Below, in pieces: positions 9,388-18,721 of a stretch of DNA of 42,045 nt. Below the pieces are notes generated by a model. The model was not told where the DNA came from and did not search any database. It saw only the letters and a program-made list of their open reading frames with translations. This stretch comes from Hyphomicrobiales bacterium. GTDB taxonomy: Bacteria; Pseudomonadota; Alphaproteobacteria; Rhizobiales; Methyloligellaceae. A program made the translations under genes and the position numbers. Location of the stretch: assembly GCA_021775595.1 (NCBI GenBank), contig JAJFHN010000049.1, positions 1 to 42,045 of the forward strand, in the 5' to 3' direction. The first letter of the stretch is position 1, and each line of letters starts with the position of its first letter.

Positions 9388-10035
9388 ATGCGTCTCAATG
9401 AGTTAAGAGATAATCCGGGCGCCACGAAAGCGCGCAAGCGCGTCGGGCGCGGACCGGGATCGGGCAAGGGCAAAACCGCTGGCCGTGGCCACAAGGGTCA
9501 AAAATCCCGTTCGGGCGTGGCGATCAAGGGTTTCGAGGGCGGCCAGATGCCGATCCATCGCCGCCTGGCCAAGCGCGGTTTCACGAATATATTCAAGAAG
9601 GACTTGAATGAGGTCAATTTGGGCCGCATTCAAAGCGCAGTCGACAAGAAGACGCTCGATCCGAAAAAGACAGTAACGGTTGAGGCTCTTCTGGCGGCAG
9701 GTATCATTCGCAGAGCGCGAGAAGGCGTGCGGGTTCTGGGGCAGGGCGAAATCAAGACGAAGCTTTCATTTGAAGTGACCGGTGTCTCAACCGGCGCCCA
9801 AAAGGCCATTGAAAAAGCCGGTGGTTCGGTGACCCTGGTGCCGATGCCCAAGCGCGCCCCCAAGGAAAAAGCGGCTCCGGTCAAGGCGAAGACGGCGCCA
9901 AAATCCGAGGCACCAGCCAAAGCGGAAGAGGCCAAGGCGCCCGCCAAGAAATCGGCAAAGACGCCTGCTAAGAAACCGGCTGCGACCAAAAAAGCCGCGC
10001 CGGCGAAAAAGCCCGCGCCGAAGACGAAGAAGTAA
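9388..10035 (+). CDS. rplO: 50S ribosomal protein L15 with histone-H1-like tail
   Basis: L15 (uL15) is a late-assembly 50S protein. The core is normal: [32 protein letters not shown] and [17 protein letters not shown]. The core ends near residue 155 ([10 protein letters not shown]). Residues 156-215 are an extra strongly basic Lys/Ala/Pro tail with repeated PAKK units, like histone H1 tails. L15 is usually about 145-160 residues. The tail is in frame, uninterrupted and ends at TAA just before secY. Confidence 0.95.
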   Translation: MRLNELRDNPGATKARKRVGRGPGSGKGKTAGRGHKGQKSRSGVAIKGFEGGQMPIHRRLAKRGFTNIFKKDLNEVNLGRIQSAVDKKTLDPKKTVTVEALLAAGIIRRAREGVRVLGQGEIKTKLSFEVTGVSTGAQKAIEKAGGSVTLVPMPKRAPKEKAAPVKAKTAPKSEAPAKAEEAKAPAKKSAKTPAKKPAATKKAAPAKKPAPKTKK

Positions 10036-10087
10036 GGACTAGAGGCCCGCGGGTCTATTGGGCCTGTGAGATTTTGCTAGGAATCCC

Positions 10088-11425
10088 ATGGCATCAGCCG
10101 CCGAACAGCTCGCCTCCAATCTTAATTTTTCAGCCTTCAACAAGGCCGACGAACTTAAGCGCCGCCTGTGGTTTACGCTTGGCGCGCTGCTAATCTACCG
10201 GCTGGGAACCTACATCCCAATTCCGGGCATCAATCCGCAAGCTCTGGCGGATGTTTTTCAGCAAAATCAATCGGGTATCTTGGGCATGTTCAACATGTTC
10301 GCCGGCGGCGCCGTTGGCCGCATGGCGATCTTTGCCCTCAACATCATGCCCTACATCTCCTCTGCCATCATCATTCAGTTGATGACGACCGTCTCGCCCC
10401 ACCTCGAACAATTGAAGAAAGAGGGCGAACAGGGGCGCAAGCAGATCAATCAATACACCCGCTATGGAACGGTTTTACTGGCCACGATGCAGGGCTACGG
10501 CATCGCGGTTGGACTTGAGGGCGCTGGCAACGTTGTGCTCGATCCGGGCTGGTTCTTCCGCATCTCGACGGTCATTACGCTCGTAGGCGGCACCGTTTTT
10601 CTGATGTGGCTGGGTGAGCAGATTACGGCGCGCGGCGTTGGCAACGGCATCTCGCTGATTATTTTTGCAGGCATCGTAGCCGAGTTACCAGCCGCCCTTG
10701 TCGGCACGCTCGAACTTGGCCGCCAAGGCGCACTCTCGACCACCCTTATCGTAGCGCTGCTCGCCATGTCGGTGGTTGTGATCGCCTTTATCGTCTTCAT
10801 GGAACGCGCCCAGCGGCGCTTGCTGGTTCAATATCCAAAGCGCCAGATGGGCAATCGAATGTTTCAGGGCGATACCTCTCATTTGCCGCTCAAGCTGAAC
10901 ACCGCCGGCGTTATTCCGCCAATTTTTGCATCGTCCCTGCTGCTTCTGCCGATCACCGTGGCCAATTTTTCGAGCGGCCAAGGCCCCGAATGGCTGACGA
11001 GCATCACCGCGCTGCTTGGCCGGGGACAACCGCTTTACCTCATTCTCTACGTTTCGATGATCGTCTTCTTTGCGTTTTTCTATACGGCCATCGTCTTCAA
11101 TCCGAAGGACACGGCCGACAATTTGCGCAAATATGGCGGCTTCATTCCGGGCATCAGGCCGGGCGAACGGACGGCCGAGTACATCGACTATGTGCTCACG
11201 CGCATCACCGTGCTGGGCGCTGGTTATTTGGCAGTTGTCTGTATCCTGCCCGAGTTCTTGATCTCATATGCGGCCGTGCCCTTCTATTTCGGCGGCACGT
11301 CATTGCTGATCGTCGTCAGCGTCACGATGGACACCGTTGCCCAGATACAGAGTCATCTGCTCGCGCATCAGTACGAGGGTTTGATCAAGAAATCCAAGCT
11401 GCGTGGTGGAGCGCGACGGAGATGA
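10088..11425 (+). CDS. secY: Preprotein translocase subunit SecY
   Basis: SecY is the ten-helix protein channel of the inner membrane Sec translocon. The 445-residue product shows RLGTYIPIPGINPQALADVF after TM1, the plug region GMFNMFAGGAVGRMAIFALN, and FNPKDTADNLRKYGGFIPGI in the cytoplasmic loop that contacts ribosome and SecA. The C-terminus ends SKLRGGARRR. The gene overlaps adk by 4 bp (ATGA), the usual coupling in alphaproteobacteria. Confidence 0.97.
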   Translation: MASAAEQLASNLNFSAFNKADELKRRLWFTLGALLIYRLGTYIPIPGINPQALADVFQQNQSGILGMFNMFAGGAVGRMAIFALNIMPYISSAIIIQLMTTVSPHLEQLKKEGEQGRKQINQYTRYGTVLLATMQGYGIAVGLEGAGNVVLDPGWFFRISTVITLVGGTVFLMWLGEQITARGVGNGISLIIFAGIVAELPAALVGTLELGRQGALSTTLIVALLAMSVVVIAFIVFMERAQRRLLVQYPKRQMGNRMFQGDTSHLPLKLNTAGVIPPIFASSLLLLPITVANFSSGQGPEWLTSITALLGRGQPLYLILYVSMIVFFAFFYTAIVFNPKDTADNLRKYGGFIPGIRPGERTAEYIDYVLTRITVLGAGYLAVVCILPEFLISYAAVPFYFGGTSLLIVVSVTMDTVAQIQSHLLAHQYEGLIKKSKLRGGARRR

Positions 11426-12072
11426 ACCTGATCCTGCTCGGGCCGCCAGGTGCGGGAAAGGGTACACAGGCAAAAATCATCGAGACGCGAACCGGGTTAA
11501 ATCAGATTTCCACCGGCGACATGTTGCGCGCCGCCGCCGCCGCCGGCACGGAACTCGGCAAAAAGGCGGCTGAAGTGATGAACCGCGGTCAATTGGTCTC
11601 CGATGACATCGTCATCGCAATCATGTCGGAAGCGATCGATGCGCCGGAATGCGCCAAAGGCTTCATTTTGGACGGATTTCCGCGAACCGTTGCCCAAGCA
11701 GAAGCACTGGAGCGGCTGTTGGCCGAAAAGAACATGAAGCTCGGCGCGGTGGTCGAGATTCGCGTCGATGACGACAAGCTCGTCGGGCGGATCATCGGGC
11801 GCTTCACGTGCGCCAAGTGTGGCCAGGGCTATCACGACGATTTCAAGCGCCCAACAGCCGAGGGCGTCTGCGATGTGTGCGGCGAAAACGACTTCAAGCG
11901 CCGGGCCGATGACAATGAGGAGACCGTTCGCAAGAGGCTGGCGGCTTATCATGCGCAGACCTCGCCGCTCATCAAATTTTACAGCGCCAACGACAAGCTC
12001 GTATCGGTTGATGGCATGCAAGACATCGACGGTGTGGCAAGGGAAATTGAAACCAAATTGGCGGCAATATAG
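11422..12072 (+). CDS. adk: Adenylate kinase with four-Cys LID
   Basis: Adenylate kinase interconverts ATP, AMP and ADP. The 216-residue product has the P-loop GPPGAGKGTQ (7-16), the AMP-binding DGFPRT (84-89), and a LID with Cys130, Cys133, Cys150 and Cys153 (CAKC and CDVC). That pattern is the zinc-binding LID of the family; zinc binding here is inferred. It is translationally coupled to secY and followed by a 326-bp gap before rpsM. Confidence 0.97.
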   Translation: MNLILLGPPGAGKGTQAKIIETRTGLNQISTGDMLRAAAAAGTELGKKAAEVMNRGQLVSDDIVIAIMSEAIDAPECAKGFILDGFPRTVAQAEALERLLAEKNMKLGAVVEIRVDDDKLVGRIIGRFTCAKCGQGYHDDFKRPTAEGVCDVCGENDFKRRADDNEETVRKRLAAYHAQTSPLIKFYSANDKLVSVDGMQDIDGVAREIETKLAAI

Positions 12073-12109
12073 GGGATCAATTTTTACACCGATGCACCTA
12101 TGACAGCGG

Positions 12110-12139
12110 TTGACGAAAAGCCCGTGAATCCGCTACATA
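12110..12139 (+). promoter_or_regulatory. Predicted sigma-70 promoter for rpsM-rpsK-rpoA-rplQ
   Basis: TTGACG (12110-12115) and TACATA (12134-12139) are separated by 18 bp and lie about 40 bp after the adk stop. Transcription from here would give a leader of about 250 nt before rpsM. It is the best promoter match in the ribosomal region, and its place suggests separate control of the alpha operon genes. Confidence 0.5.
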
Positions 12140-12177
12140 AGCGCATCTTTGTGCTGGAAGAACAGATCGGTCCGGAA

Positions 12178-12278
12178 GGTTGCGTCGACCTCCGGCAACC
12201 GGTCTTGTCGTGTTTTCGGGTTCAGCAGTGAGATGGCGACAGCAGAAGACCACTAGCGGTCTGGCCGGATAAGACCGG
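12178..12278 (+). promoter_or_regulatory. Structured leader upstream of rpsM
   Basis: This gap (12073-12398) has no supported ORF but has competing inverted repeats. GGTTGC (12178-12183) pairs with GCAACC (12195-12200). AAGACCGG (12271-12278) can pair with CCGGTCTT (12199-12206), or its core AGACCG can pair with CGGTCT (12257-12262). The helices exclude each other. This resembles a regulatory leader, perhaps for ribosomal-protein feedback, but no known motif is recognised. Confidence 0.4.
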
Positions 12279-12398
12279 CGAGTTGGATTAGCCCGTGCCA
12301 AAAGCGCGGAACAAATTGGTCTGGCGGGCGCCCGAAGAGACGGGTTTCCCATTTGGCGCGTCTGTCGCGGCCACCGGACCAGCGAAGGAGATGCAAAC

Positions 12399-12767
12399 GT
12401 GGCTCGAATTGCCGGCGTCAATATCCCGACGAACAAGCGCGTGCAGGTGGCGTTGAGCTACATTCACGGCATTGGTGACACGTTCGCCAAGGAAATTTGC
12501 GAGAAAGTGAACATTCCAGCCGAGCGCCGAGTCAACCAACTCTCCGATCAGGAAGTGATTCAAATCCGCGAAGTCATCGACCGGGATTACATGGTGGAAG
12601 GCGACCTGCGGCGCGAAGTGTCTATGAATGTCAAACGGTTGATGGATCTTGGCTGCTATCGGGGCATGCGCCACCGTCGTGGCCTGCCGGTGCGCGGCCA
12701 ACGCACGCACACCAATGCGCGCACGCGCAAAGGTCCAGCACGACCGATTGCAGGCAGGAAGAAGTAG
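12399..12767 (+). CDS. rpsM: 30S ribosomal protein S13
   Basis: S13 (uS13) forms head-to-large-subunit bridges and contacts P-site tRNA. It has a GTG start with a strong AAGGAGAT Shine-Dalgarno. The 122-residue product reads [20 protein letters not shown] and ends with the rRNA-binding [19 protein letters not shown] segment. It is the first gene of the alpha cluster, behind the promoter and leader described at 12110-12278. Confidence 0.96.
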   Translation: MARIAGVNIPTNKRVQVALSYIHGIGDTFAKEICEKVNIPAERRVNQLSDQEVIQIREVIDRDYMVEGDLRREVSMNVKRLMDLGCYRGMRHRRGLPVRGQRTHTNARTRKGPARPIAGRKK

Positions 12768-12805
12768 GCCGGAGCGCATGGCTTCGACCAAACGAGAGTG
12801 TGGGG

Positions 12806-13195
12806 ATGGCTAAGGAACGAGTGCGCGTTCGCAAACGCGAACGCAAAAACATTTCGTCGGGCATCGCGCATGTCAGCGCGACGTTCAACAATACGCTGAT
12901 CACCATCACCGATGCGCAGGGAAACGCGATTTCCTGGTCGTCGGCCGGATCGATGGGCTTCAAGGGCTCGCGCAAATCGACGCCCTACGCCGCCCAGATC
13001 GCGGCCGAGGACGCCAGCCGCAAGGCGATGGAGCACGGCATGAAGAATTTGGAAGTTCAGGTCCGCGGACCCGGTTCGGGACGCGAATCCGCGTTGCGTG
13101 CGCTGCAGGCAGCGGGCTTTACGATCACGTCCATCCGGGACGTTACGCCCATTCCCCACAACGGCTGTCGTCCGCGCAAGCGTCGCCGCGTGTAA
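12806..13195 (+). CDS. rpsK: 30S ribosomal protein S11
   Basis: S11 (uS11) lies on the 30S platform at the mRNA exit. From ATG 12806 the product has 129 residues, the usual size: [40 protein letters not shown], and the C-terminal [16 protein letters not shown]. The upstream open frame (from 12497) only overlaps rpsM in another frame and is not coding. GTGGGG precedes the start. Confidence 0.96.
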   Translation: MAKERVRVRKRERKNISSGIAHVSATFNNTLITITDAQGNAISWSSAGSMGFKGSRKSTPYAAQIAAEDASRKAMEHGMKNLEVQVRGPGSGRESALRALQAAGFTITSIRDVTPIPHNGCRPRKRRRV

Positions 13196-13302
13196 AACCT
13201 AGTCGCCCTGGGTCACTTGCGACTGCGGACCCGTGACCACGCTCATGTGGATCGCCCCGGTCGTGATTGTTCCCACCGCTCAAATCCAATGAGGATTCCG
13301 AG

Positions 13303-14319
13303 GTGCTTCAAAAAAACTGGCAAGATTTAATCAAGCCGTCAAAGCTCAAGATTTCCGGCGGGCTCGACCCCGAGCGCACGGCCCAAGTGGTGGCCGAACC
13401 ACTGGAACGTGGCTTTGGCATGACGCTGGGCAATGCTCTGCGCCGTATTCTGCTCTCCTCCCTGCAAGGGGCGGCGATCACGTCGGTGCATATCGACGGC
13501 GTGCTGCATGAATTTTCCTCGATCGCCGGGGTGCGCGAGGACGTGACCGATACCGTCCTCAACATCAAGGAAATTGCCATTCGCCAGCACGCCGATGGCG
13601 TCAAGCGCATGGTGTTGAAAAAGGAAGGTCCATCCGTCGTCACCGCCGGCGATATCGAGGCGGGGGCGGATGTCGATATCCTCAATCCCGACCATGTGAT
13701 CTGTAACCTCGACGAGGGCGCATCGATCCGCATGGAATTCACGACCGAGACCGGCAAGGGCTATGTGCCGGCCGAGCGCAACCGGCCCGATGACGCGCCG
13801 ATTGGATTGATACCCGTCGACAGCCTCTTTTCGCCCGTTCGCAAGGTCTCTTACCGGGTCGAGAACACCCGTGAGGGTCAGGTTCTCGATTTTGACAAAC
13901 TGACCATCGATGTCGAAACCGACGGCTCAATCAGACCGGACGACGCCGTGGCGCTTGCTGCGCGCATCCTGCAAGATCAGTTGGCGATTTTCGTCAATTT
14001 CGAAGAGCCCCAGAAAGAGGTCGTCGAGGATCATCAGCCGGAGCTCGAATTCAATGCCGCGCTGCTGAAGAAGGTCGACGAGCTGGAACTGTCGGTGCGT
14101 TCGGCAAACTGCCTGAAGAACGACAACATCGTTTATATTGGCGATCTCATTCAGAAGACCGAAGCCGAGATGTTGCGCACGCCGAACTTTGGCCGCAAGT
14201 CGCTCAACGAGATCAAAGAAGTGTTGGCCGGCATGGGGCTTCATCTTGGCATGGAGGTCTCGAGCTGGCCGCCTGAGAACATCGAAGAGCTGGCCAAGCG
14301 CTTCGAGGATCACTATTAG
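13303..14319 (+). CDS. rpoA: RNA polymerase subunit alpha
   Basis: The alpha subunit scaffolds RNA polymerase and contacts promoters and activators. I choose GTG 13303 because GAGGA at 13291-13295 is well spaced and the family N-terminus follows ([19 protein letters not shown]); a TTG at 13267 would add 12 residues. The 338-residue product has the N-terminal dimerization domain ([19 protein letters not shown]), a linker near residue 235, and the C-terminal domain with [15 protein letters not shown] and [20 protein letters not shown]. rpsD, which sits before rpoA in E. coli, is absent here as in other alphaproteobacteria. Confidence 0.97.
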   Translation: MLQKNWQDLIKPSKLKISGGLDPERTAQVVAEPLERGFGMTLGNALRRILLSSLQGAAITSVHIDGVLHEFSSIAGVREDVTDTVLNIKEIAIRQHADGVKRMVLKKEGPSVVTAGDIEAGADVDILNPDHVICNLDEGASIRMEFTTETGKGYVPAERNRPDDAPIGLIPVDSLFSPVRKVSYRVENTREGQVLDFDKLTIDVETDGSIRPDDAVALAARILQDQLAIFVNFEEPQKEVVEDHQPELEFNAALLKKVDELELSVRSANCLKNDNIVYIGDLIQKTEAEMLRTPNFGRKSLNEIKEVLAGMGLHLGMEVSSWPPENIEELAKRFEDHY

Positions 14320-14365
14320 TCTGGGGCGGCTTGGCCGTACTCGTCTTCCGATTGGAGAAACGTAA

Positions 14366-14803
14366 ATGCGTCATCGTCGAGCAGGCCGCAGGCTGAACCG
14401 CACATCGAGCCATCGACGGGCGATGTTCGCCAATATGTCGGCGGCGCTCATCAAGCATGAGCAGATCGTTACGACGCTGCCCAAGGCCAAAGAGCTCAAA
14501 CGCGTTGCCGACAGGTTGATCACGCTGGCCAAGCGCGCGGACTTGGGTTCGCGGCGATTGGCTGCAGCGCGCATCCGCGACGAGGGCATGGTGAAGAAGT
14601 TGTTCGACGTGCTCGGTCCCAGATACAAGGACCGGCCAGGCGGCTATACGCGAGTGCTGCGCGCCGGCTTCCGTTATGGCGATAACGCGCCAATGGCGGT
14701 GATCGAGCTGGTCGATCGTGACCTCGAGGCGAAGGGTCAGGATTCAGGCCCGACCCAAGAGCGTGAAGAAGCCGAAGAAAGCGAAGCAGCCGCCGCGGCA
14801 TAG
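14366..14803 (+). CDS. rplQ: 50S ribosomal protein L17 with short acidic tail
   Basis: L17 (bL17) is at the tunnel exit side of the 50S. The 145-residue product begins [20 protein letters not shown] and includes [20 protein letters not shown] and the C-terminal core [20 protein letters not shown]. The final 20 residues ([15 protein letters not shown] at the end) form an acidic tail. It is the last gene of the run, followed by a strong hairpin. Confidence 0.96.
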   Translation: MRHRRAGRRLNRTSSHRRAMFANMSAALIKHEQIVTTLPKAKELKRVADRLITLAKRADLGSRRLAAARIRDEGMVKKLFDVLGPRYKDRPGGYTRVLRAGFRYGDNAPMAVIELVDRDLEAKGQDSGPTQEREEAEESEAAAAA

Positions 14804-14840
14804 GCGCGCTCAAGCACAATCACGCAGCCATAGAGAACAA

Positions 14841-14870
14841 AAAAGCGGCCTCCGGATGGAGGCCGCTTTT
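14841..14870. terminator. Bidirectional intrinsic terminator
   Basis: AAAA, a perfect 9-bp stem GCGGCCTCC (14845-14853) with GGAGGCCGC (14858-14866), a 4-nt GGAT loop, then TTTT. The flanking A and T runs allow termination in both directions. It lies between rplQ and the convergent gene at 14899-15381, so it can serve both transcripts. Confidence 0.9.
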
Positions 14871-14898
14871 GTATTTAAGAACAGAAGCTTATCGCAGC

Positions 14899-15381
14899 TT
14901 AGTTCATCGACTCTTTGACCGAGTTCAAGCCGGATTCGAAGATGCCTTCGATCGCCTTCTGCGCTTCCTCGTCGGTGGCGCCTTTGGCGTCGAAATTGGC
15001 GATCCAGGTGATCTTGGTCATGGTTCCGTCTTCGCCGGGCTCGACCCCGATAGTGGCGTTGTAATTGGCGATCGGCAGCGGGCTTTCGGTGATCGTGTAG
15101 CCGTAGCTCATTTCACCTTGGGCCGTACGCTTTTCCTTGATCTTGGCGCCATCGCCAGTGGTCAGCATGCGCCATGTGTCGCCATCGACCTCGCTCATTT
15201 CGCATGTCGTAATGGCAGGATGCCAATTCCGAATGGAACACCAGCCGCCGATTTTTTGCCAAACCTCGGCGGGCGCTGCCTTGACCGTCACTTCCTTGTT
15301 GACCTCGACGGCCAAAGCGCCGCCGGCAGACGCAAACGCGATCCCCAAAGCTGCGACGGTGCCTACTAATACGTTACGCAT
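14899..15381 (-). CDS. Exported SRPBCC-family protein
   Basis: The 160-residue product starts at ATG 15381 behind AAGGGAGA; the longer open frame upstream is not supported. Residues 1-24 (MRNVLVGTVAALGIAFASAG, then ALA) form a signal peptide. The rest matches the START/polyketide-cyclase-like (SRPBCC) fold: APAEVWQKIGGWCSIRNWHP near the N-terminus, TRMTxxL-type central strands, and a long C-terminal helix (EAQKAIEGIFESGLNSVKES). Proteins of this fold bind hydrophobic ligands, but the ligand is unknown. Export to the periplasm is unusual for the better-known members. It is divergent from the htrA gene. Confidence 0.75.
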   Translation of the reverse strand: MRNVLVGTVAALGIAFASAGGALAVEVNKEVTVKAAPAEVWQKIGGWCSIRNWHPAITTCEMSEVDGDTWRMLTTGDGAKIKEKRTAQGEMSYGYTITESPLPIANYNATIGVEPGEDGTMTKITWIANFDAKGATDEEAQKAIEGIFESGLNSVKESMN

Positions 15382-15582
15382 GAAAACGTCTCCCTTGAAT
15401 TCTGGTTGTGGCCGCAATGGTAGCAGGCGGGCTCGGAGAGTCGAGCCGATTTCGCGGCTCTCAGATGGTGTGGTTAGCGGCCTCCAGCAGTTCACACTTG
15501 GTCTTCTCATGGCCCAAAGCTGCGCGTATATCTTGCCGGCTGATTCAGGCGCGAATGCGCGCGGCGAGCAAGGAAGAGAATT

Positions 15583-17004
15583 ATGACTGAGGCGCAACGG
15601 CTGATTGCGGCCGGCTTGACGTGCATTGCGGTGTTTATGCTCGATTGCGGGGTAGCATGGGCGGAACCGGTCGTACCGTCTTCGCGTGAGGAGATCGCGC
15701 GATCCTTCTCACCCATCGTCAAGCGCGCCGCGCCAGCCGTCGTCAACGTCTATGTCCGCCGCAAGGTCAAGCAGCGTGTTTCGCCGATTTTCAACGATCC
15801 TTTCTTCCGTCAGTTCATGGGCCGGGGCTTCGGCATTCCGCGCGAGCGGGTGCAAAATTCCTTGGGCTCGGGCGTGATTGTCAGTCCCGATGGCGTCGTC
15901 GTCACCAACAACCACGTGATCAAGGGCAGGGGCGAGGCCGAGATCAAAGTCGTGCTCTCCGACAAACGCGAATTCAGCGCCAAACTCGTTCTCGAGGACG
16001 AGCGCACCGACTTGGCGATCCTGCGCATTGAAGAAGCCGATGGCAAATTTCCCTTCCTGCGCTTCGATGATTCCGACGCGCTGGAGGTGGGCGATCTGGT
16101 GCTGGCGATCGGAAATCCCTTCGGCGTCGGACAGACGGTGACGAGCGGTATCGTCTCGGCGCTGGCGCGCACGCGCATCGGCATTTCGGATTATCAATTC
16201 TTCATCCAAACCGACGCCGCCATCAATCCCGGCAATTCCGGCGGTGCGCTCGTCGATCTAAAGGGCAATTTGGTTGGCATCAACACCGCGATTTATTCGC
16301 GCAGCGGCGGCTCGATCGGTATTGGCTTTGCCATCCCATCGAACATGGTGCGCTTGGTGGTCAATTCGGCCTCCCAGGGCGGTCAGGTCAAGCGTCCCTG
16401 GCTCGGTGCAACGCTGCAGCCCATCACGCCCGATATCGCCGATTCACTGGGGTTGGACCGCCCAGTTGGCGCTTTGGTCAAAAACGTGGCCAAGACCGGA
16501 CCAGCTGCACAGGGCGGCCTAAAGGCGGGCGATGTCGTTATCAGCGTAGGCGATAAGGAAATCGCCGATCCCCGCGCATTTCGCTATCGCTTCACCACCA
16601 GGGCCATTGGCGGTGCGGTCAAGGTGGCCGCTTTGCGCGAAGGCAAGCGTTTCGAGATCGACATCGCGCTCGTTGCCGCGCCCGAGGATCCGCCGCGCGA
16701 TGCGCGCAAACTGAGCGGACGCCATCCCTTTTCGGGCGCCCAGGTGGCAAATCTCTCGCCTGCATTGGCCGAGGAGCTCTCGCTCGGCGAGGACGCTTAT
16801 GGCGTCGTCGTTTTGGATGTGGCCCGCGACAGGCCGGGCTTTGGATACGGCAGCGTCCGCCCGGGCGATATCATCGTTGCTGTCAACGAAGTCAAAGTCA
16901 AAAACACGAGCCAGCTCGAGCAAATGGTGACCGATCGCCGGCGGTATTGGCTCGTGACACTGAAACGCGGTCCAAGGCTCCTCAATCTGCGCATTGGCGG
17001 ATAG
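15583..17004 (+). CDS. Deg/HtrA-type periplasmic serine protease
   Basis: HtrA proteases degrade misfolded envelope proteins. The 473-residue product has an N-terminal signal peptide (cleavage near AWA, residue 27), then a trypsin-like domain with the catalytic triad His111 (NNHVIKG), Asp143 (RTDLAIL) and Ser219 (NPGNSGGALVD). Two PDZ domains follow at about 275-370 and 385-470. Domain order fits the DegP/DegQ group. A run of AGGAAGAG precedes the ATG. It lies 10 bp before rarA. Confidence 0.92.
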   Translation: MTEAQRLIAAGLTCIAVFMLDCGVAWAEPVVPSSREEIARSFSPIVKRAAPAVVNVYVRRKVKQRVSPIFNDPFFRQFMGRGFGIPRERVQNSLGSGVIVSPDGVVVTNNHVIKGRGEAEIKVVLSDKREFSAKLVLEDERTDLAILRIEEADGKFPFLRFDDSDALEVGDLVLAIGNPFGVGQTVTSGIVSALARTRIGISDYQFFIQTDAAINPGNSGGALVDLKGNLVGINTAIYSRSGGSIGIGFAIPSNMVRLVVNSASQGGQVKRPWLGATLQPITPDIADSLGLDRPVGALVKNVAKTGPAAQGGLKAGDVVISVGDKEIADPRAFRYRFTTRAIGGAVKVAALREGKRFEIDIALVAAPEDPPRDARKLSGRHPFSGAQVANLSPALAEELSLGEDAYGVVVLDVARDRPGFGYGSVRPGDIIVAVNEVKVKNTSQLEQMVTDRRRYWLVTLKRGPRLLNLRIGG

Positions 17005-17014
17005 GATTGCACCC

Positions 17015-18340
17015 ATGGCCTCTCTCTTCGAAGCCGCCAAACTGGATCAGGACGCCCCCCAACCGCTTGCCGATCGGCTGAGGCCGGTTTCTCTCGATGA
17101 GGTGGTGGGACAGGATCACCTGTTGGGCGCTGAGGGCATCTTGACCAGAATGATGGGCTCGGGCCGGCTTGCCTCACTCGTCTTCTGGGGCCCGCCAGGA
17201 ACTGGGAAGACCACTGTCGCGCGCTTGTTGGCCAACGCCGTCGATCTACATTTCGTCCAGGTCTCGGCCATTTTCTCCGGCGTGCAGGACCTTCGTAAGA
17301 TCTTCGACGCGGCCAAAGCCAGACGCGAGGTGGGCGAGGGTACGCTGCTTTTTGTCGATGAGATTCACCGCTTCAATCGTGCGCAGCAAGACTCATTCCT
17401 CCCCCATATGGAAGACGGCACGATCCATTTGATCGGCGCAACAACGGAAAATCCTTCGTTCGAACTGAATTCGGCGCTGCTTTCACGCGCCAGCGTCCTC
17501 ACCTTCAAGCGGCTCGATGAGCAGGCACTTGACCACCTGCTTGTACGCGCCGAAGGCCAAATGAACGGGCCAATACCATTGACTGACCAGGCGCGCGCCG
17601 CGCTTCTAGCAATGGCCGACGGAGACGGCCGGGCGCTGCTCAATCTGGCCGAGGAAATCTATGCGAGCCAAGGCGCCGATGACGAGCCCCTGGACATCGA
17701 GGCGCTGATTGCGCGCGTTCAGCGCCGGGCGCCCGTTTACGACAAGGGCCAAGACGGCCACTACAACCTAATCAGCGCGCTCCATAAATCGGTGCGCGGC
17801 TCAGACCCCGACGCCGCGCTCTATTGGTTGGCGCGCATGCTCACCGGCGGCGAAGATCCGCTTTATATCGCCCGCAGATTGGTGCGCATGGCCATCGAAG
17901 ACATCGGCCTGGCCGACCCCCAAGCGTTGGTGCAGGCCGATGCCGCCAAAAATGCTTATCATTTTCTAGGCAGTCCGGAGGGCGAACTGGCGCTTGCTCA
18001 GGCGACCGTCTATTTGGCCATGGCGCCAAAATCAAACGCATCCTACAAGGCATTCGGCGCGGCGAATAAGGCGGCGCGAGACGGCGGATCTCCACCGCCG
18101 CCCAAACACATTCTGAATGCCGCGACGAGCTTGATGAAGTCAGAAGGTTATGGCGCGGGCTATGCATACGACCACGACACGCCGGAGGGGCTGTCGGGGC
18201 AAAACTACTTTCCTGACGATATGCAGCGAGAAAGCTTCTATAAGCCCACCGACAGGGGGGAAGAAGCCGAGATAGCCGCCCGCCTGAAACGGTTTGACGA
18301 TTTGAGGAAGGCTGCAACGCATGGCGGCGAGAACGAATAG
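17015..18340 (+). CDS. rarA: Replication-associated recombination ATPase RarA (MgsA)
   Basis: RarA is a clamp-loader-like AAA+ ATPase acting at stalled replication forks. The 441-residue product has Walker A GPPGTGKTT (59-67), Walker B LLFVDEIH (111-118) followed by RFNRAQQD, and sensor 1 GATTENPSF (141-149). The C-terminal half contains LHKSVRGSDPDAALYWLARM and YKAFGAANKA, typical of RarA tetramerization. ATG 17015 is preferred to a TTG at 16994. It continues directly into crcB. Confidence 0.95.
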   Translation: MASLFEAAKLDQDAPQPLADRLRPVSLDEVVGQDHLLGAEGILTRMMGSGRLASLVFWGPPGTGKTTVARLLANAVDLHFVQVSAIFSGVQDLRKIFDAAKARREVGEGTLLFVDEIHRFNRAQQDSFLPHMEDGTIHLIGATTENPSFELNSALLSRASVLTFKRLDEQALDHLLVRAEGQMNGPIPLTDQARAALLAMADGDGRALLNLAEEIYASQGADDEPLDIEALIARVQRRAPVYDKGQDGHYNLISALHKSVRGSDPDAALYWLARMLTGGEDPLYIARRLVRMAIEDIGLADPQALVQADAAKNAYHFLGSPEGELALAQATVYLAMAPKSNASYKAFGAANKAARDGGSPPPPKHILNAATSLMKSEGYGAGYAYDHDTPEGLSGQNYFPDDMQRESFYKPTDRGEEAEIAARLKRFDDLRKAATHGGENE

Positions 18341-18721
18341 ATGAAGTTGGTGATGCTGGCTGCTGCAGGCGGTGCGATTGGCGCTGCGGCGCGTTATCTG
18401 GTGGGCATTGGCGCCGCGCGCCTGTTGGGCTTCGGCTTTCCGTGGGGCACGCTCATCGTGAATGTGGCGGGTTGTCTTGCCATGGGTCTGCTGATCGAAT
18501 TGTTTGCGCAGAAATACTCGGCCACCAATGAACTCCGTACATTCTTAGCCACCGGAATTCTGGGGGGATTCACGACGTTTTCGGCATTTTCGCTCGACTT
18601 CGCGGCCCTGATCGAACGCAAGCAGCACGTGGCTGCATTTGCTTATTTCGGAACCTCAGTGGGCCTTTCGATTATCGCGCTTTTTGCCGGGCTCGCCATC
18701 GTCCGTATGGCTTTGCAGTGA
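18341..18721 (+). CDS. crcB: CrcB (Fluc) fluoride channel
   Basis: CrcB dimers export fluoride through an inner membrane channel. The 126-residue product has four predicted helices, the conserved Asn41 of VNVAGC and the signature GFTTFSAFS (76-84). It starts on the base after the rarA stop, so there is no room for its own leader or fluoride riboswitch. The final TGA overlaps the GTG start of the pseudouridine synthase gene by 4 bp. Confidence 0.95.
   Translation: MKLVMLAAAGGAIGAAARYLVGIGAARLLGFGFPWGTLIVNVAGCLAMGLLIELFAQKYSATNELRTFLATGILGGFTTFSAFSLDFAALIERKQHVAAFAYFGTSVGLSIIALFAGLAIVRMALQ

Noticed and set aside
12497-12805. Upstream extension of rpsK in the same frame
   Set aside because: It overlaps rpsM in another frame and has no S11 homology. 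The true S11 start is ATG 12806.
10036-14365. Absence of rpmJ, infA and rpsD from the spc/alpha region
   Set aside because: This is the normal alphaproteobacterial arrangement and not a deletion.
18300-18345. Possible fluoride riboswitch before crcB
   Set aside because: crcB begins on the base after the rarA stop, so there is no leader space, and no crcB-motif pseudoknot is seen.
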